64,000 bases of DNA from assembly GCF_027853965.1 (NCBI RefSeq), contig NZ_JAQGLB010000007.1, positions 1-64,000 of the forward strand. Reading direction: 5' to 3'. The position numbers were made by a program, and so were the translations under genes. This DNA is from Saccharopolyspora indica (GTDB lineage Bacteria; Actinomycetota; Actinomycetes; Mycobacteriales; Pseudonocardiaceae). Position 1 is the stretch's first letter. Each line of letters begins with the position of its first letter. The notes beneath the pieces were generated by a model, which made no database searches, was not told the origin of the DNA, and was given only the letters and a program-made list of their open reading frames with translations. This document shows positions 33,548-41,550 of the stretch, piece by piece.

Positions 33548-35953
33548 GTGCGTGTCCGGGACGGCCTGTTGAAGCTTTTCGGTCTGTGTGTGCTGGCTGG
33601 CGTACTGGTCGCCGGATTGTTGTTCCCGGCAACGGGATCACTCGGCGTGGTCTCCAACCGCGCCAGCGATGCGGTGAACAGCATCTCGGCGGACCTGATG
33701 ACCAAGGAACCCCCGCTTGTGACGACCGTCACAGATCGGGACGGCAGGCCGATCGCGTACCTGTTCGACCAGAACCGGACGCCGGCCGCTCCGGACCAGA
33801 TCGCCGACACCATGAAGGCCGCCATCGTGGCCATCGAGGACCGGCGGTTCTTCGACCACCAGGGCGTCGACTGGGCGGGCACGGTGCGCGCCGCGGTGAC
33901 CAACCAGGTGTCCGGCGAGATCGCCCAGGGCGGTTCCACCCTCACCCAGCAGTACGTGAAGAACTACCTGGTGCACGTGGTCGCCGGCGGTGACCCGGTC
34001 AAGCAGCACAAGGCCATCGAGCAGACCCCGGCCCGCAAGCTGCGCGAGATCCGGATCGCCCTGCAGCTGGAGAAGCAGCTGTCCAAGGAGGAGATCCTCA
34101 CCCGCTACCTCAACGTGGTGCCCTACGGGAACCAGGCCTACGGCATCGCGGCCGCCTCCCGCACCTACTTCAACACCACGCCGGACCGGCTGACCATCGC
34201 GCAGGCGGCGCTGCTGGCGGGCATGGTCAACAGCCCCAGCGCGCTGAACCCGGAGAACAACCCCGCCGAGGCGCTGGGCCGCCGCAACCTGGTGATCAAG
34301 GCGATGGAGGACCAGCAGCGGATCACCCCGGAGGCCGCCGAGGAAGCGCGCAACTCGCCGCTCGACCTGGCCCGGCCGCTGCAGGGCATCCCCAACGGCT
34401 GCATCGGCGCCGGGCCGTCCGACGGCTTCTTCTGCAAGTACGTCATCGACTACCTGGAACGCGCCGGGTTCACCGAGGAGCAGCTCAAGACCGGCGGCTA
34501 CACGATCCGCACCACGCTGGACAAGCGGGCCACCGACGCCGCCAAGGCCGCTGCCGAGAAGGGCGTGCCGAAGACGACCAAGGGAATCGCCAACGTCATG
34601 AGCGTGGTGGAACCCGGCAAGGAGAAGCACCGGGTGCGGGCGCTGGTGGCCAACCGGGACTTCGGCCTCGACGCCTCGCAGGGGCAGACCGCCTACGCGC
34701 TGCCCAGCGGCGTGATCAAGTTCGGCGCCGGGTCGATCTACAAGGTGTTCACCGCGGCCGCCGCGCTGGAGAAGGGGATGGGCATCTACAACACCATCCA
34801 GTCCCCCGGCTCCTACACCTCGTCGGTCTACAAGAACGGCACCGCGCCCTACACGGTGGGCAACGCCGACGGCGTGCGGCCGGGCCCCCGGACCCTGCAG
34901 ATGGCCTTGGCCACCTCGCCGAACACCGCGTTCGTCGCGCTGCAGGAGCGCGCCGGGCTGGAGCAGACGGTGGACATGGCCGTGCGGCTCGGGATGCGGC
35001 AGACGCTGCAGAACTACACCGCGGCCGGTGATCCGGTGGCCGCCAGCGGCTCGAAGGTCTCGCAGGCCGAGCACGTCAAGGAGCACAACATCGGCGCGTT
35101 CACCCTCGGGTACGCGCCGACCAGCCCGCTGGAGCTCAGCAACGTCGCCGCCACGATCATGAGCGGCGGCACGTGGTGCCCGCCGACGCCGATCGAGCAG
35201 ATCCTGGACCGCAACGGCAACCCGGTGTCGATCACCGAGGACCCGTGCGAGCAGGCCGTCGACGAAGGTCTCGCGAACGCGATGGCGGTCGGCATGAGCA
35301 AGGACGACCAGCAGGGCGGCACCGCGGCCGCGGCGGCGCGGGCGGCGGGCTGGACCCGTCCGCTGGCGGCCAAGACCGGGACCACCGAGGCGCACCAGTC
35401 GGCAGGCTTCCTCGGCGCCACGCCGCAGTTCGCCGGCGCGGTGCTGACCTTCAGCGACGGCACCTCGCCGCAGGGCATCTGCGACAGCGATCCGCCGCGG
35501 CTCTGCGGGGTCAACGGCGGCAACATCTACGGCGGCAAGGTGCCTGCGCGGACCTTCTTCGACGCGATGACCGTCATCCACGAGGGCGCACCGGTCGGGC
35601 AGCTGCCGCCGACGACCAAGCGGTACGAGACCGGCGGCGACGAGTTCCAGGTGCCCAACGTGGTCGGCCTTACCTCGCAGCGGGCCGGCGAGGAGCTGGA
35701 GAAGGCGGGCTACAAGGCCCAGGAGCGCTCGGTGAACAGCCCGCGCAAGCGGGGCACGGTGGTCAGCCAGACGCCGCGCGGCTTCGCGCTGCCGGGCGAG
35801 ACCGTGACGATCTCGGTGAGCACCGGCTACGTCCCGCCGCCCTCGCCGGAGCGGCCACCGCCCGAGCCGTCGCGGCCGCCGGAGCGACCACCCGAACGGC
35901 CGCCGGAGCACCCGGCTCCGCCCGGCATCCCGCCGGACATCTTCCCACCGTGA
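33548..35953 (+). CDS. ponA2: Class A penicillin-binding protein (PonA2/PBP2)
   Basis: 801 aa bifunctional cell-wall synthase. One N-terminal membrane anchor (about 8-28), glycosyltransferase domain with catalytic E97 (AIEDRRFFDHQGVD) and QGGSTLTQQ, transpeptidase domain with S396-I-Y-K399 and K609-T-G, one PASTA domain (about 702-759, VPNVVGL) and a Pro/Glu/Arg-rich tail. This layout matches M. tuberculosis PonA2 (Rv3682), involved in stress survival and dormancy. GTG start right behind a -10 hexamer. Located outside except for a very short cytoplasmic N-terminus. Confidence 0.96.
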   Translation: MRVRDGLLKLFGLCVLAGVLVAGLLFPATGSLGVVSNRASDAVNSISADLMTKEPPLVTTVTDRDGRPIAYLFDQNRTPAAPDQIADTMKAAIVAIEDRRFFDHQGVDWAGTVRAAVTNQVSGEIAQGGSTLTQQYVKNYLVHVVAGGDPVKQHKAIEQTPARKLREIRIALQLEKQLSKEEILTRYLNVVPYGNQAYGIAAASRTYFNTTPDRLTIAQAALLAGMVNSPSALNPENNPAEALGRRNLVIKAMEDQQRITPEAAEEARNSPLDLARPLQGIPNGCIGAGPSDGFFCKYVIDYLERAGFTEEQLKTGGYTIRTTLDKRATDAAKAAAEKGVPKTTKGIANVMSVVEPGKEKHRVRALVANRDFGLDASQGQTAYALPSGVIKFGAGSIYKVFTAAAALEKGMGIYNTIQSPGSYTSSVYKNGTAPYTVGNADGVRPGPRTLQMALATSPNTAFVALQERAGLEQTVDMAVRLGMRQTLQNYTAAGDPVAASGSKVSQAEHVKEHNIGAFTLGYAPTSPLELSNVAATIMSGGTWCPPTPIEQILDRNGNPVSITEDPCEQAVDEGLANAMAVGMSKDDQQGGTAAAAARAAGWTRPLAAKTGTTEAHQSAGFLGATPQFAGAVLTFSDGTSPQGICDSDPPRLCGVNGGNIYGGKVPARTFFDAMTVIHEGAPVGQLPPTTKRYETGGDEFQVPNVVGLTSQRAGEELEKAGYKAQERSVNSPRKRGTVVSQTPRGFALPGETVTISVSTGYVPPPSPERPPPEPSRPPERPPERPPEHPAPPGIPPDIFPP

Positions 35954-36015
35954 CCGACCGGTGCGGGCGCTTCCGATCCGGAGGCGCCCGCACTGCTGTT
36001 TTGGCTGGTCAACGC

Positions 36016-36059
36016 CCGTGAGCGCTTTGTGGTGCTATAGCCCCCTGAAGTACTCACGG
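36016..36059. repeat. 44-bp imperfect palindrome, copy 3 (degenerate)
   Basis: Outer arms CCGTGAG and CTCACGG are kept, but the right inner arm has diverged (CCCCTGAAG in place of CCACAAAGC). Located after ponA2, before the siderophore-interacting gene. Confidence 0.65.
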
Positions 36060-36122
36060 CAGTTGACCAGCGGAAACGGAGCGCCAGGGCGGAGCCGGGG
36101 ACGGCGGTGCGGTGCGGGTTCC

Positions 36123-36128
36123 TAGACT
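36123..36128 (+). promoter_or_regulatory. -10 element TAGACT before the SIP gene
   Basis: TAGACT ends 7 nt before the GTG at 36136; no ribosome binding site. Confidence 0.5.
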
Positions 36129-36135
36129 CGGTGAC

Positions 36136-36921
36136 GTGACGAACACGCAGGTGAGCACCAGGCGCGCGCGATCCCGGTACCGGCTGTTGGAGGTGCGGGC
36201 CGCGGAGCGGATCACCCCGCGGATGGTGCGGGTCGTGCTCGGCGGCGAGGAGCTCGCCGACTTCGTCAGCAACGGCAGCGACCAGCGGATCAAGCTGTGC
36301 CTGCCGCAGCCCGGCCAGCCGATGCCGCTGGGCCGCACCCGCGCCGAGGTCTTCGCGCTGCCCCGCGAGCAGCAGCCCCGGCAGCGCACCTACACCGTCC
36401 GCCGGTTCGACCTGCAGCGGAAGGAGCTGGCGATCGACTTCGTGGTGCACGACCACGACGGCCCGGGCAGCAGCTGGGCGGCGCAGGCGGCGCCGGGCGA
36501 CCAGATCGTGACGGTCGGCCCGAGCCCCGCGTACCAACCGCAGGCCGACGCGGCCCCGCTGGTGCTGGTCGGGGACGAAACGGCGCTGCCAGCGATGTCG
36601 GCGATCCTGGAGGAGCTGCCCGCCGAGGCGGAGGTCCAGGTCTTCGCCGAGGTCGCCGACAGCGCCGAGGAGCAGCGGATCGACTCGGCGGCCCGGGTCG
36701 AGTGGCACTGGCTGCACCGCAACGGCACCCCGGCGGAGGACAGCACGCTGCTCGTCGACGCGGTGCGCGCCGCGGACCTCGGCCCGAACCCGCACGTGTG
36801 GATCGGCGCGGAAGCCGAGGTCGTGCACGAACTCCGCGAGCACTGCCAGCGAGAACTCGGTCTGGAACGCCGCCGCCTCTACGCCCTCGCCTACTGGCGC
36901 CGCAACGCCGCAGCCGACTGA
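36136..36921 (+). CDS. Siderophore-interacting protein (FAD/NAD(P)H ferric reductase)
   Basis: 261 aa protein of the ViuB/SIP family. The FAD motif RTYTVRRFD begins near residue 84, followed by FVVHDHDGPGSSWAAQA and a C-terminal NAD(P)H domain ending LYALAYWRRN. These cytosolic flavoproteins reduce Fe(III)-siderophores to release iron. Stand-alone, no siderophore genes or clear iron box nearby. Inserted between ponA2 and the metallophosphoesterase compared with mycobacteria. Convergent with the YqeY gene across a long hairpin. Confidence 0.9.
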   Translation: MTNTQVSTRRARSRYRLLEVRAAERITPRMVRVVLGGEELADFVSNGSDQRIKLCLPQPGQPMPLGRTRAEVFALPREQQPRQRTYTVRRFDLQRKELAIDFVVHDHDGPGSSWAAQAAPGDQIVTVGPSPAYQPQADAAPLVLVGDETALPAMSAILEELPAEAEVQVFAEVADSAEEQRIDSAARVEWHWLHRNGTPAEDSTLLVDAVRAADLGPNPHVWIGAEAEVVHELREHCQRELGLERRRLYALAYWRRNAAAD

Positions 36922-36924
36922 TCC

Positions 36925-36970
36925 CGCGATTTCAATGGAAATCGGACGTCTGATCTCCATTGAAATCGCG
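36925..36970. terminator. Long bidirectional hairpin
   Basis: 19-bp arms CGCGATTTCAATGGAAATC (36925-36943) and its complement at 36952-36970 with one mismatch, around an 8-nt loop. It lies between the convergent SIP and YqeY genes. Confidence 0.75.
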
Positions 36971-36980
36971 CAGCCGGAGG

Positions 36981-37451
36981 TCAGCCGGCGAGCTGGGCCT
37001 TGACCAGGGCTGCGACCTTGCCGCCTTCGGCGCGGCCCGCGGCCTTGGCGTTGGCCGCCTTCATGACCTGGCCCATCTGCTTCATGCCCGGGCGCTCGCC
37101 GAGCTCCGCCTCGACCTCGCCGATGGCCTCGGCGACCAGCTGCGCCAGCTCGTCGTCGCCCAGCGGCTTCGGCAGGTAGCGGCGCAGGATCTCCGCCTCG
37201 CGCTCCTCCGCACCGGCCTGCTCCGCGCGCCCGGCACCGCGGAACGCCTCGGCTGCCTCGTCGCGCTTCTTGGCCTCCTTGCTCACCACGCGCAGCACCT
37301 CCTCGTCGGAGAGCTCGCGCGCCTGCTTGCCGGCCACCTCCTCCTTGCCGACCGCGGCCAGCGTCATCCGCAGCACGCCGGTGACGACGGTGTCGCGTTC
37401 CTTCATCGCGGCGGAGAGGTCCGCCCGCAGCTTGTCCTTGAGCTCGGCCAT
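36981..37451 (-). CDS. GatB/YqeY domain protein
   Basis: 156 aa YqeY-type protein, related to the tRNA-binding tail of GatB but free-standing. Typical blocks: LKDKLRADLSAAMKERD, RMTLAAVGKEEV, ILRRYLPKPLGDDEL, and ERPGMKQMGQVMKA with a C-terminal GGKVAALVKAQL. ATG start; a much longer open frame running through the facing gene is spurious. Role in tRNA-dependent amidation or quality control is not established. Confidence 0.9.
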   Translation of the reverse strand: MAELKDKLRADLSAAMKERDTVVTGVLRMTLAAVGKEEVAGKQARELSDEEVLRVVSKEAKKRDEAAEAFRGAGRAEQAGAEEREAEILRRYLPKPLGDDELAQLVAEAIGEVEAELGERPGMKQMGQVMKAANAKAAGRAEGGKVAALVKAQLAG

Positions 37452-37507
37452 GTGTTGATTATCGCGCTGAGCGCACACGCGGTCCGCCGCGGGCACGCGT
37501 GTCGTCG

Positions 37508-37513
37508 TAGGGT
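37508..37513 (+). promoter_or_regulatory. -10 element TAGGGT before the phosphoesterase gene
   Basis: TAGGGT ends 7 nt before the GTG at 37521. Confidence 0.45.
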
Positions 37514-37520
37514 TGGTGAG

Positions 37521-38483
37521 GTGAACAAGTTCGGGCGATTTCTGCTCAGCGCGAGCGCTCTCGGCGCCGCGACGGTCACCTACTCGGCCGCGATCGAACG
37601 GCGGCACTGGACGCTGCGGCAGGTCTCGCTGCCGGTGCTCGACGAGGGCACCGCCCCGCTGCGGGTGCTGCACATCTCCGACCTGCACATGACGCCGAAC
37701 CAGCGGTCCAAGCAGCGGTGGGTGTCCGAGCTGGTGGACCTCGACCCGGACCTGGTGGTCAACACCGGTGACAACCTCGCGCACCCGCAGGCGGTGCCCG
37801 CGGCGCTGCGCGCGATGGGGCCGCTGCTGGACCGGCCCGGCGTGTTCGTCTTCGGCAGCAACGACTACTTCGGGCCGACGGCGAAGAACCCGGCCCGCTA
37901 CCTGCTGCCCTCGGCGAAGACCAAGCGCATCCACGGCGAGCCGCTGCCGTGGCGGGACCTGCGCGCGGCGATGGCCGAGCGCGGCTGGCTGGACGCCACG
38001 CACCGGCGCCACGAGATCGAGGTCGCCGGCGTCCGCATCCACATCGCCGGCCTGGACGACCCGCACCTGCACGCCGACCGCTACGACCTGATCTCCGGCC
38101 CGCTGCCCGAAGGCGTGCAGCTGCGCCTCGGCGTGACGCACTCCCCCGAGCCCCGCGTGCTGGACAGCTTCGCCGAGGACGGCTACGACCTCGTGCTGGC
38201 CGGGCACACCCACGGCGGTCAGCTGCGGCTGCCGGGCTACGGCGCGCTGGTGACCAACTGCGACCTCGACCGGGCCCGGGCCCGCGGCGCGTCCACCTGG
38301 GGCGAGCGGATGCACCTGCACGTCTCGGCCGGGCTGGGCACCTCGCCGTACGCCCCGGTGCGCTTCGCGTGTCCGCCGGAGGCGACCTTGCTGACCCTGC
38401 TGCCCCGCTCCGAAACATCGGCGCTGAGCAGCGAAAACAGCGCTAAGAGGACCCCCTTCGGAACCGGCGAGAGCGTCCGGTAA
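37521..38483 (+). CDS. Metallophosphoesterase (Rv3683-like)
   Basis: 320 aa calcineurin-like phosphoesterase with an N-terminal signal-anchor-like segment (1-22). Metal motifs: D54-L-H56 in ISDLHMT, NTGDN, GSNDYFGPT (Asn/Asp where GNHE is usual), VTHSPEP and AGHTHGGQLRLP. Related proteins act at the membrane on phospholipid- or nucleotide-derived substrates. Last gene of the conserved block and immediately upstream of tRNA-Pro; its TAA stop is part of a possible tRNA -10 hexamer (TAAGCT). Confidence 0.92.
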   Translation: MNKFGRFLLSASALGAATVTYSAAIERRHWTLRQVSLPVLDEGTAPLRVLHISDLHMTPNQRSKQRWVSELVDLDPDLVVNTGDNLAHPQAVPAALRAMGPLLDRPGVFVFGSNDYFGPTAKNPARYLLPSAKTKRIHGEPLPWRDLRAAMAERGWLDATHRRHEIEVAGVRIHIAGLDDPHLHADRYDLISGPLPEGVQLRLGVTHSPEPRVLDSFAEDGYDLVLAGHTHGGQLRLPGYGALVTNCDLDRARARGASTWGERMHLHVSAGLGTSPYAPVRFACPPEATLLTLLPRSETSALSSENSAKRTPFGTGESVR

Positions 38484-38535
38484 GCTATCTTCAGCGGTTG
38501 GGGCGAGCACCCGAGATGCTCCTCCGCTGAAAGAT

Positions 38536-38609
38536 CGGGGTGTGGCGCAGCTTGGGAGCGCGCTTCGTTCGGGTCGAAGAGGTCGTGGGTTCAAATCCCG
38601 CCACCCCGA
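38536..38609 (+). tRNA. tRNA-Pro (anticodon CGG)
   Basis: Cloverleaf folds fully: acceptor CGGGGTG pairs with CACCCCG, D stem GCGC/GCGC, anticodon stem CTTCG/CGAAG with loop TTCGGGT (anticodon CGG), T arm GTGGG-TTCAAAT-CCCGC, discriminator A. C1-G72 is typical of bacterial tRNA-Pro. CCA is not encoded. It reads CCG, a common codon here. It marks the boundary between the conserved block and the accessory modules. Confidence 0.95.
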
Positions 38610-38614
38610 CAGGT

Positions 38615-38662
38615 GAAAGGGCCTGGTCAGGACTTCGCAAGAGGTTCCGACCAGGCCCTTTC
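38615..38662 (+). terminator. tRNA-Pro terminator
   Basis: Perfect 14-bp arms GAAAGGGCCTGGTC (38615-38628) and GACCAGGCCCTTTC (38649-38662), starting 5 bp after the mature tRNA end. Confidence 0.75.
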
Positions 38663-38664
38663 GC

Positions 38665-38820
38665 TCACCGGAGGCATTCCGCACGGATCAGGACGCCGCC
38701 GCCGATCAGGAGCAGGACGACCCCTGCGCCCGCTGACCACCAGCAGGAAATCCTCGACACCAACAGTCGTTCGAACCGGCTGCGCGGTGCCGCGATCGAT
38801 CTCTCGGCGATCTCCTCCAC
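38665..38820 (-). CDS. Possible small membrane protein
   Basis: 51 aa. Its GTG start shares a base with the LysR stop codon (TAGTG), which would couple it to that gene. A polar N-terminus is followed by a hydrophobic segment (WSAGAGVVLLLIGGGVLI, about 28-45) able to cross the membrane. No ribosome binding site and no known family; it could be a chance open frame. Confidence 0.35.
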   Translation of the reverse strand: MEEIAERSIAAPRSRFERLLVSRISCWWSAGAGVVLLLIGGGVLIRAECLR

Positions 38821-39701
38821 TACAGGCTGATGGGCCCGTGCTCGTCGACGGTTTCGGCGAAGGCGCGGATGAGGTCGGTTTCGGCGGCGGTGCGCCAGAC
38901 GAGGGCCCAGCGGGTGAGCGGCGCGTCGTGGAAGGGGATGAAGGCGATGTCGGTCCGCTGGAGGCGACGCGCGCTCGCGTGCACGGGTGAGATCGCCTCG
39001 CCGGTGGCGAGGATCGGGATCATCTGCTCGAAAGTCGTGGCGTGCGGCCCGATAGGGATGGGTTCGCCGCTGGGAGTCGTGGCGGGAATGATCGCTTCGC
39101 GCCAGTAGGCGGGGCGGACACCGCCGATGACGGTCCTCCCGGCGAGATCTTCGACGGAGACGGACTGTCGGCGGGCCAGCGGATGTTCGGCCGACGTCGC
39201 CAGCACGACCGGCTCGGTGCACAGGAGCGGACCCACGGTGAGGTCGGGTTCGCGCACCGGGAGCCACAGCATCGCGACGTCGATCTCTCCGGTGCGCAGT
39301 GGGCCGAAGGGATCTCCGAACCCGGTGTAGCGGACCTGCACGTCGCATCCGGGCCGGTGCTCGCCGAACGCGTCGAAGACCGACCCGAGATCCGGGATGG
39401 TCCAGCTCATCGTGCCGAACCGGAGCACGTCGGTCCTGCCCCGAGCGGCACGCTTGGCGCGGGCCAGGCTCTGGTGGAGGTCGCGGTGGACGACCCGCAG
39501 GTCGTCGATCAGCTCCTCGCCCAGCGGCGTCAGCGCGACCACGCGGTTGGTCCGCTCGAAAAGCGCGGCGCCGATGGCGCGTTCCTGGGCCTTGACGATC
39601 TGGCTGACCCGGGCCTGGGTCAGGTGCAGGCGCTCGGCCGTGCGGCCGAAGTGCAGCTCTTCCGCCAGGGCCAGCAGAACTTCGATGTCGCGCAGCTCCA
39701 C
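38820..39701 (-). CDS. LysR family transcriptional regulator
   Basis: 293 aa. N-terminal winged helix (LALAEELHFGRTAERLHLTQ, ARVSQIVKAQERAIGAALFER) and a co-inducer domain from about 90. Closest in style to LysR proteins of Streptomyces-type actinobacteria. Divergent from an epoxide hydrolase gene across 120 bp that contains a dyad of the T-N11-A kind; regulation of that gene is likely. Confidence 0.9.
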   Translation of the reverse strand: MELRDIEVLLALAEELHFGRTAERLHLTQARVSQIVKAQERAIGAALFERTNRVVALTPLGEELIDDLRVVHRDLHQSLARAKRAARGRTDVLRFGTMSWTIPDLGSVFDAFGEHRPGCDVQVRYTGFGDPFGPLRTGEIDVAMLWLPVREPDLTVGPLLCTEPVVLATSAEHPLARRQSVSVEDLAGRTVIGGVRPAYWREAIIPATTPSGEPIPIGPHATTFEQMIPILATGEAISPVHASARRLQRTDIAFIPFHDAPLTRWALVWRTAAETDLIRAFAETVDEHGPISL

Positions 39702-39719
39702 GGCCGCCCCTCCGTCGCC

Positions 39720-39734
39720 ATAAACCTTGCTTAT
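39720..39734. promoter_or_regulatory. LysR-type operator
   Basis: ATAA-N7-TTAT dyad (T-N11-A class) 18 bp upstream of the lysR start, in an otherwise GC-rich gap shared with the epoxide hydrolase gene. Confidence 0.5.
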
Positions 39735-39821
39735 CGCACGTTATTCGATCGGCCGTTGTCCCGGGCCAGGTCGGTGAACAGGATCGACGCAATCCACACC
39801 GATACCGGGAGAAGCAGCCCC

Positions 39822-40949
39822 ATGCCAGAGATCACGCCGTTCAAGATCGACATCCCGCAGGGCGCCTTGGACGACCTGCGGGATCGGCTTCGCCGCACCC
39901 GCTGGACCACCGAGCTCCCGGCCGATCAGGTCGCGGCCCTGCCCGCGGGCGGTCCGGTTCCGCCGGGCTGGCAGTACGGCGTCCCGCTGTCCTACGTGCG
40001 CGACCTGGTCGAACGCTGGCGCGATTCCTACGACTGGCGCGCGTGGGAGGACCGGCTGAACGCGCACCCGCACTTCACCACCGAGATCGACGGGCAGAAC
40101 ATCCACTTCGTGCACGTCCGCTCGGCCGCCCCGGACGCGACGCCGCTGATCCTCACCCACGGCTGGCCGAACACGCACGTGGAGTACCTCGACCTGATCG
40201 AGCCGCTGTCGAACCGGTTCCACCTGGTCATCCCCGACCTGCCCGGCTTCGGTTTCTCCGGCCCCACCACCGGGACCGGCTGGGACGCCCGCCGCACCGC
40301 GCGGGCCTGGGCTGAGCTGATGCGCCGGCTCGGCTACGAGCGGTACGGCGCCCACGGCAACGATGCGGGCGCGATCGTCTCCCCGCTGCTCGGCCAGGTC
40401 GATCCCGACCACGTCATCGGCGTGCACGTCAACCAGATCTTCTCCTTCCCCTCCGGCGACCCCGCCGAGCTGGCAGCCCTGTCCGCCGAGGAGCGGGAGT
40501 ACCTGGAGTTCGTGCAGACCTTCACCGAGCACGCCATCCACGACCGCGCCCAGCAGGCGCAGCCGCAGACGCTCGCGCACGCGCTGGCCGATTCGCCCGC
40601 CGGTCAGCTCGCCTGGATCGGGCAGCTGCTCGGCTCCGTCGACCCCGAGGTGGTGCTGACCAACGCCACGATCTACTGGCTCACCAACACCGCAGCCTCC
40701 TCGGCCCGGTTCTACTTCGAGAACCACCGCGCCGAGCGGAATCCGGAACCCACCACCGCGCCGATCGGGCTGGCCGGGTTCGCCTGGGACATGAAGTCGA
40801 TCCGCACGCTGGCCGAACGCGACCACGCCAACATCGCGTCCTGGTCGCAGTTCGACCGCGGCAGCCACTGGGCCGCCCACGACGCCCCCAACCTGCTCGC
40901 CGCCGACATCGCGCAGTTCTTCGCCGCGCTCGCGGGCAAGCCCGCGTAG
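39822..40949 (+). CDS. Epoxide hydrolase (alpha/beta hydrolase with EHN domain)
   Basis: 375 aa. N-terminal EHN domain (FKIDIPQGALDDLRDRLRRTRW) precedes an alpha/beta hydrolase. Oxyanion motif HGWPN, nucleophile D181 in GNDAGAI, and catalytic H349 in RGSHWAAHDAP. Such enzymes open epoxides to diols. ATG start with GGGAGAAG upstream. Divergent LysR probably regulates it. Natural substrate unknown. Confidence 0.9.
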   Translation: MPEITPFKIDIPQGALDDLRDRLRRTRWTTELPADQVAALPAGGPVPPGWQYGVPLSYVRDLVERWRDSYDWRAWEDRLNAHPHFTTEIDGQNIHFVHVRSAAPDATPLILTHGWPNTHVEYLDLIEPLSNRFHLVIPDLPGFGFSGPTTGTGWDARRTARAWAELMRRLGYERYGAHGNDAGAIVSPLLGQVDPDHVIGVHVNQIFSFPSGDPAELAALSAEEREYLEFVQTFTEHAIHDRAQQAQPQTLAHALADSPAGQLAWIGQLLGSVDPEVVLTNATIYWLTNTAASSARFYFENHRAERNPEPTTAPIGLAGFAWDMKSIRTLAERDHANIASWSQFDRGSHWAAHDAPNLLAADIAQFFAALAGKPA

Positions 40950-40962
40950 GCCCCCGCCCCGG

Positions 40963-40993
40963 AGGGCCCTGGCTGACTTCCGGCCAAGGCCCT
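40963..40993 (+). terminator. Hairpin after the epoxide hydrolase gene
   Basis: Arms AGGGCCCTGGC and GCCAAGGCCCT with one mismatch, 13 bp after the stop. Confidence 0.55.
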
Positions 40994-41089
40994 TCTCCAG
41001 GCGCGTTCGGTCAGGAAGGTTCGGGCTGCTGCTCGGATGGCCGGTGGGTTGAACCGGTGGCATCTCTCTCCGACCCTTGCCAGCCATAT

Positions 41090-41107
41090 CGGTACATCAT
41101 GTACCGT
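41090..41107. promoter_or_regulatory. Operator and -10 of the VOC-tetR operon
   Basis: Perfect 17-bp palindrome CGGTACAT-C-ATGTACCG (41090-41106). The -10 TACCGT (41102-41107) lies in its right arm and ends 7 nt before the ATG at 41115, so a bound repressor would cover the promoter. The TetR gene downstream is the obvious candidate. Confidence 0.7.
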
Positions 41108-41114
41108 TATGGCT

Positions 41115-41540
41115 ATGACTACGACACCCACCGAATGGCCGTCCGGGCTCGACGTCGCACAGGTCCGGGTGGCCCGGCCCACCGACCGGCTCGCCGAAGT
41201 CGAGCAGTTCTACACCGAGGTCATCGGACTGCCGGTGATCTACCGGTTCGAGAACCACGCCGGTTACGACGGCGTGATGCTCGGCCTGCCCGGCACGGGC
41301 TACCACCTGGAGTTCACCTCGCACGCCGACGGCAGCCCGTGTCCGGCGCCGACCGCGGACAACCTGCTGGTCCTGTACTTCCACGGCGACGCCCGGATGT
41401 ACGACGTGGTCGAGCGACTGGCCGAGTCCGGGCACGAACCGGTCCCGGCGGAGAACCCGTACTGGGCCGGTGTCGGCGCCCTGACCTTCGAAGACCCGGA
41501 CGGCTGGCGGGTCGTCCTGGCGCCCAAACCGGTCTTCTAG
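41115..41540 (+). CDS. VOC (glyoxalase/bleomycin-resistance) family protein
   Basis: 141 aa vicinal-oxygen-chelate fold: paired beta-alpha-beta-beta-beta modules with EQFYTEVIGLPVIYRFENH in the first and DPDGWRVVLAPK at the end. The metal residues of true glyoxalases are only partly recognisable, so antibiotic sequestration or another lyase/dioxygenase role is possible. ATG start is 7 nt after a -10 hexamer inside a palindrome. Its TAG stop is part of the next gene's -10. Confidence 0.85.
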   Translation: MTTTPTEWPSGLDVAQVRVARPTDRLAEVEQFYTEVIGLPVIYRFENHAGYDGVMLGLPGTGYHLEFTSHADGSPCPAPTADNLLVLYFHGDARMYDVVERLAESGHEPVPAENPYWAGVGALTFEDPDGWRVVLAPKPVF

Positions 41541-41543
41541 AGT
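41538..41543 (+). promoter_or_regulatory. -10 element TAGAGT before tetR
   Basis: TAGAGT ends 7 nt before the ATG at 41551 and its first three bases are the stop codon of the VOC gene, giving the regulator its own leaderless promoter. Confidence 0.5.
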
Positions 41544-41550
41544 CCGGCGC

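Noticed and set aside
38536-38609. tRNA-Pro as an integration site for a genomic island
   Set aside because: No integrase and no repeated tRNA 3' end found within the window.
36981-38684. 567-codon minus-strand frame that would fuse YqeY to an N-terminal extension
   Set aside because: The extension runs antisense to the phosphoesterase and tRNA; the conserved YqeY part starts at its own ATG at 37451.
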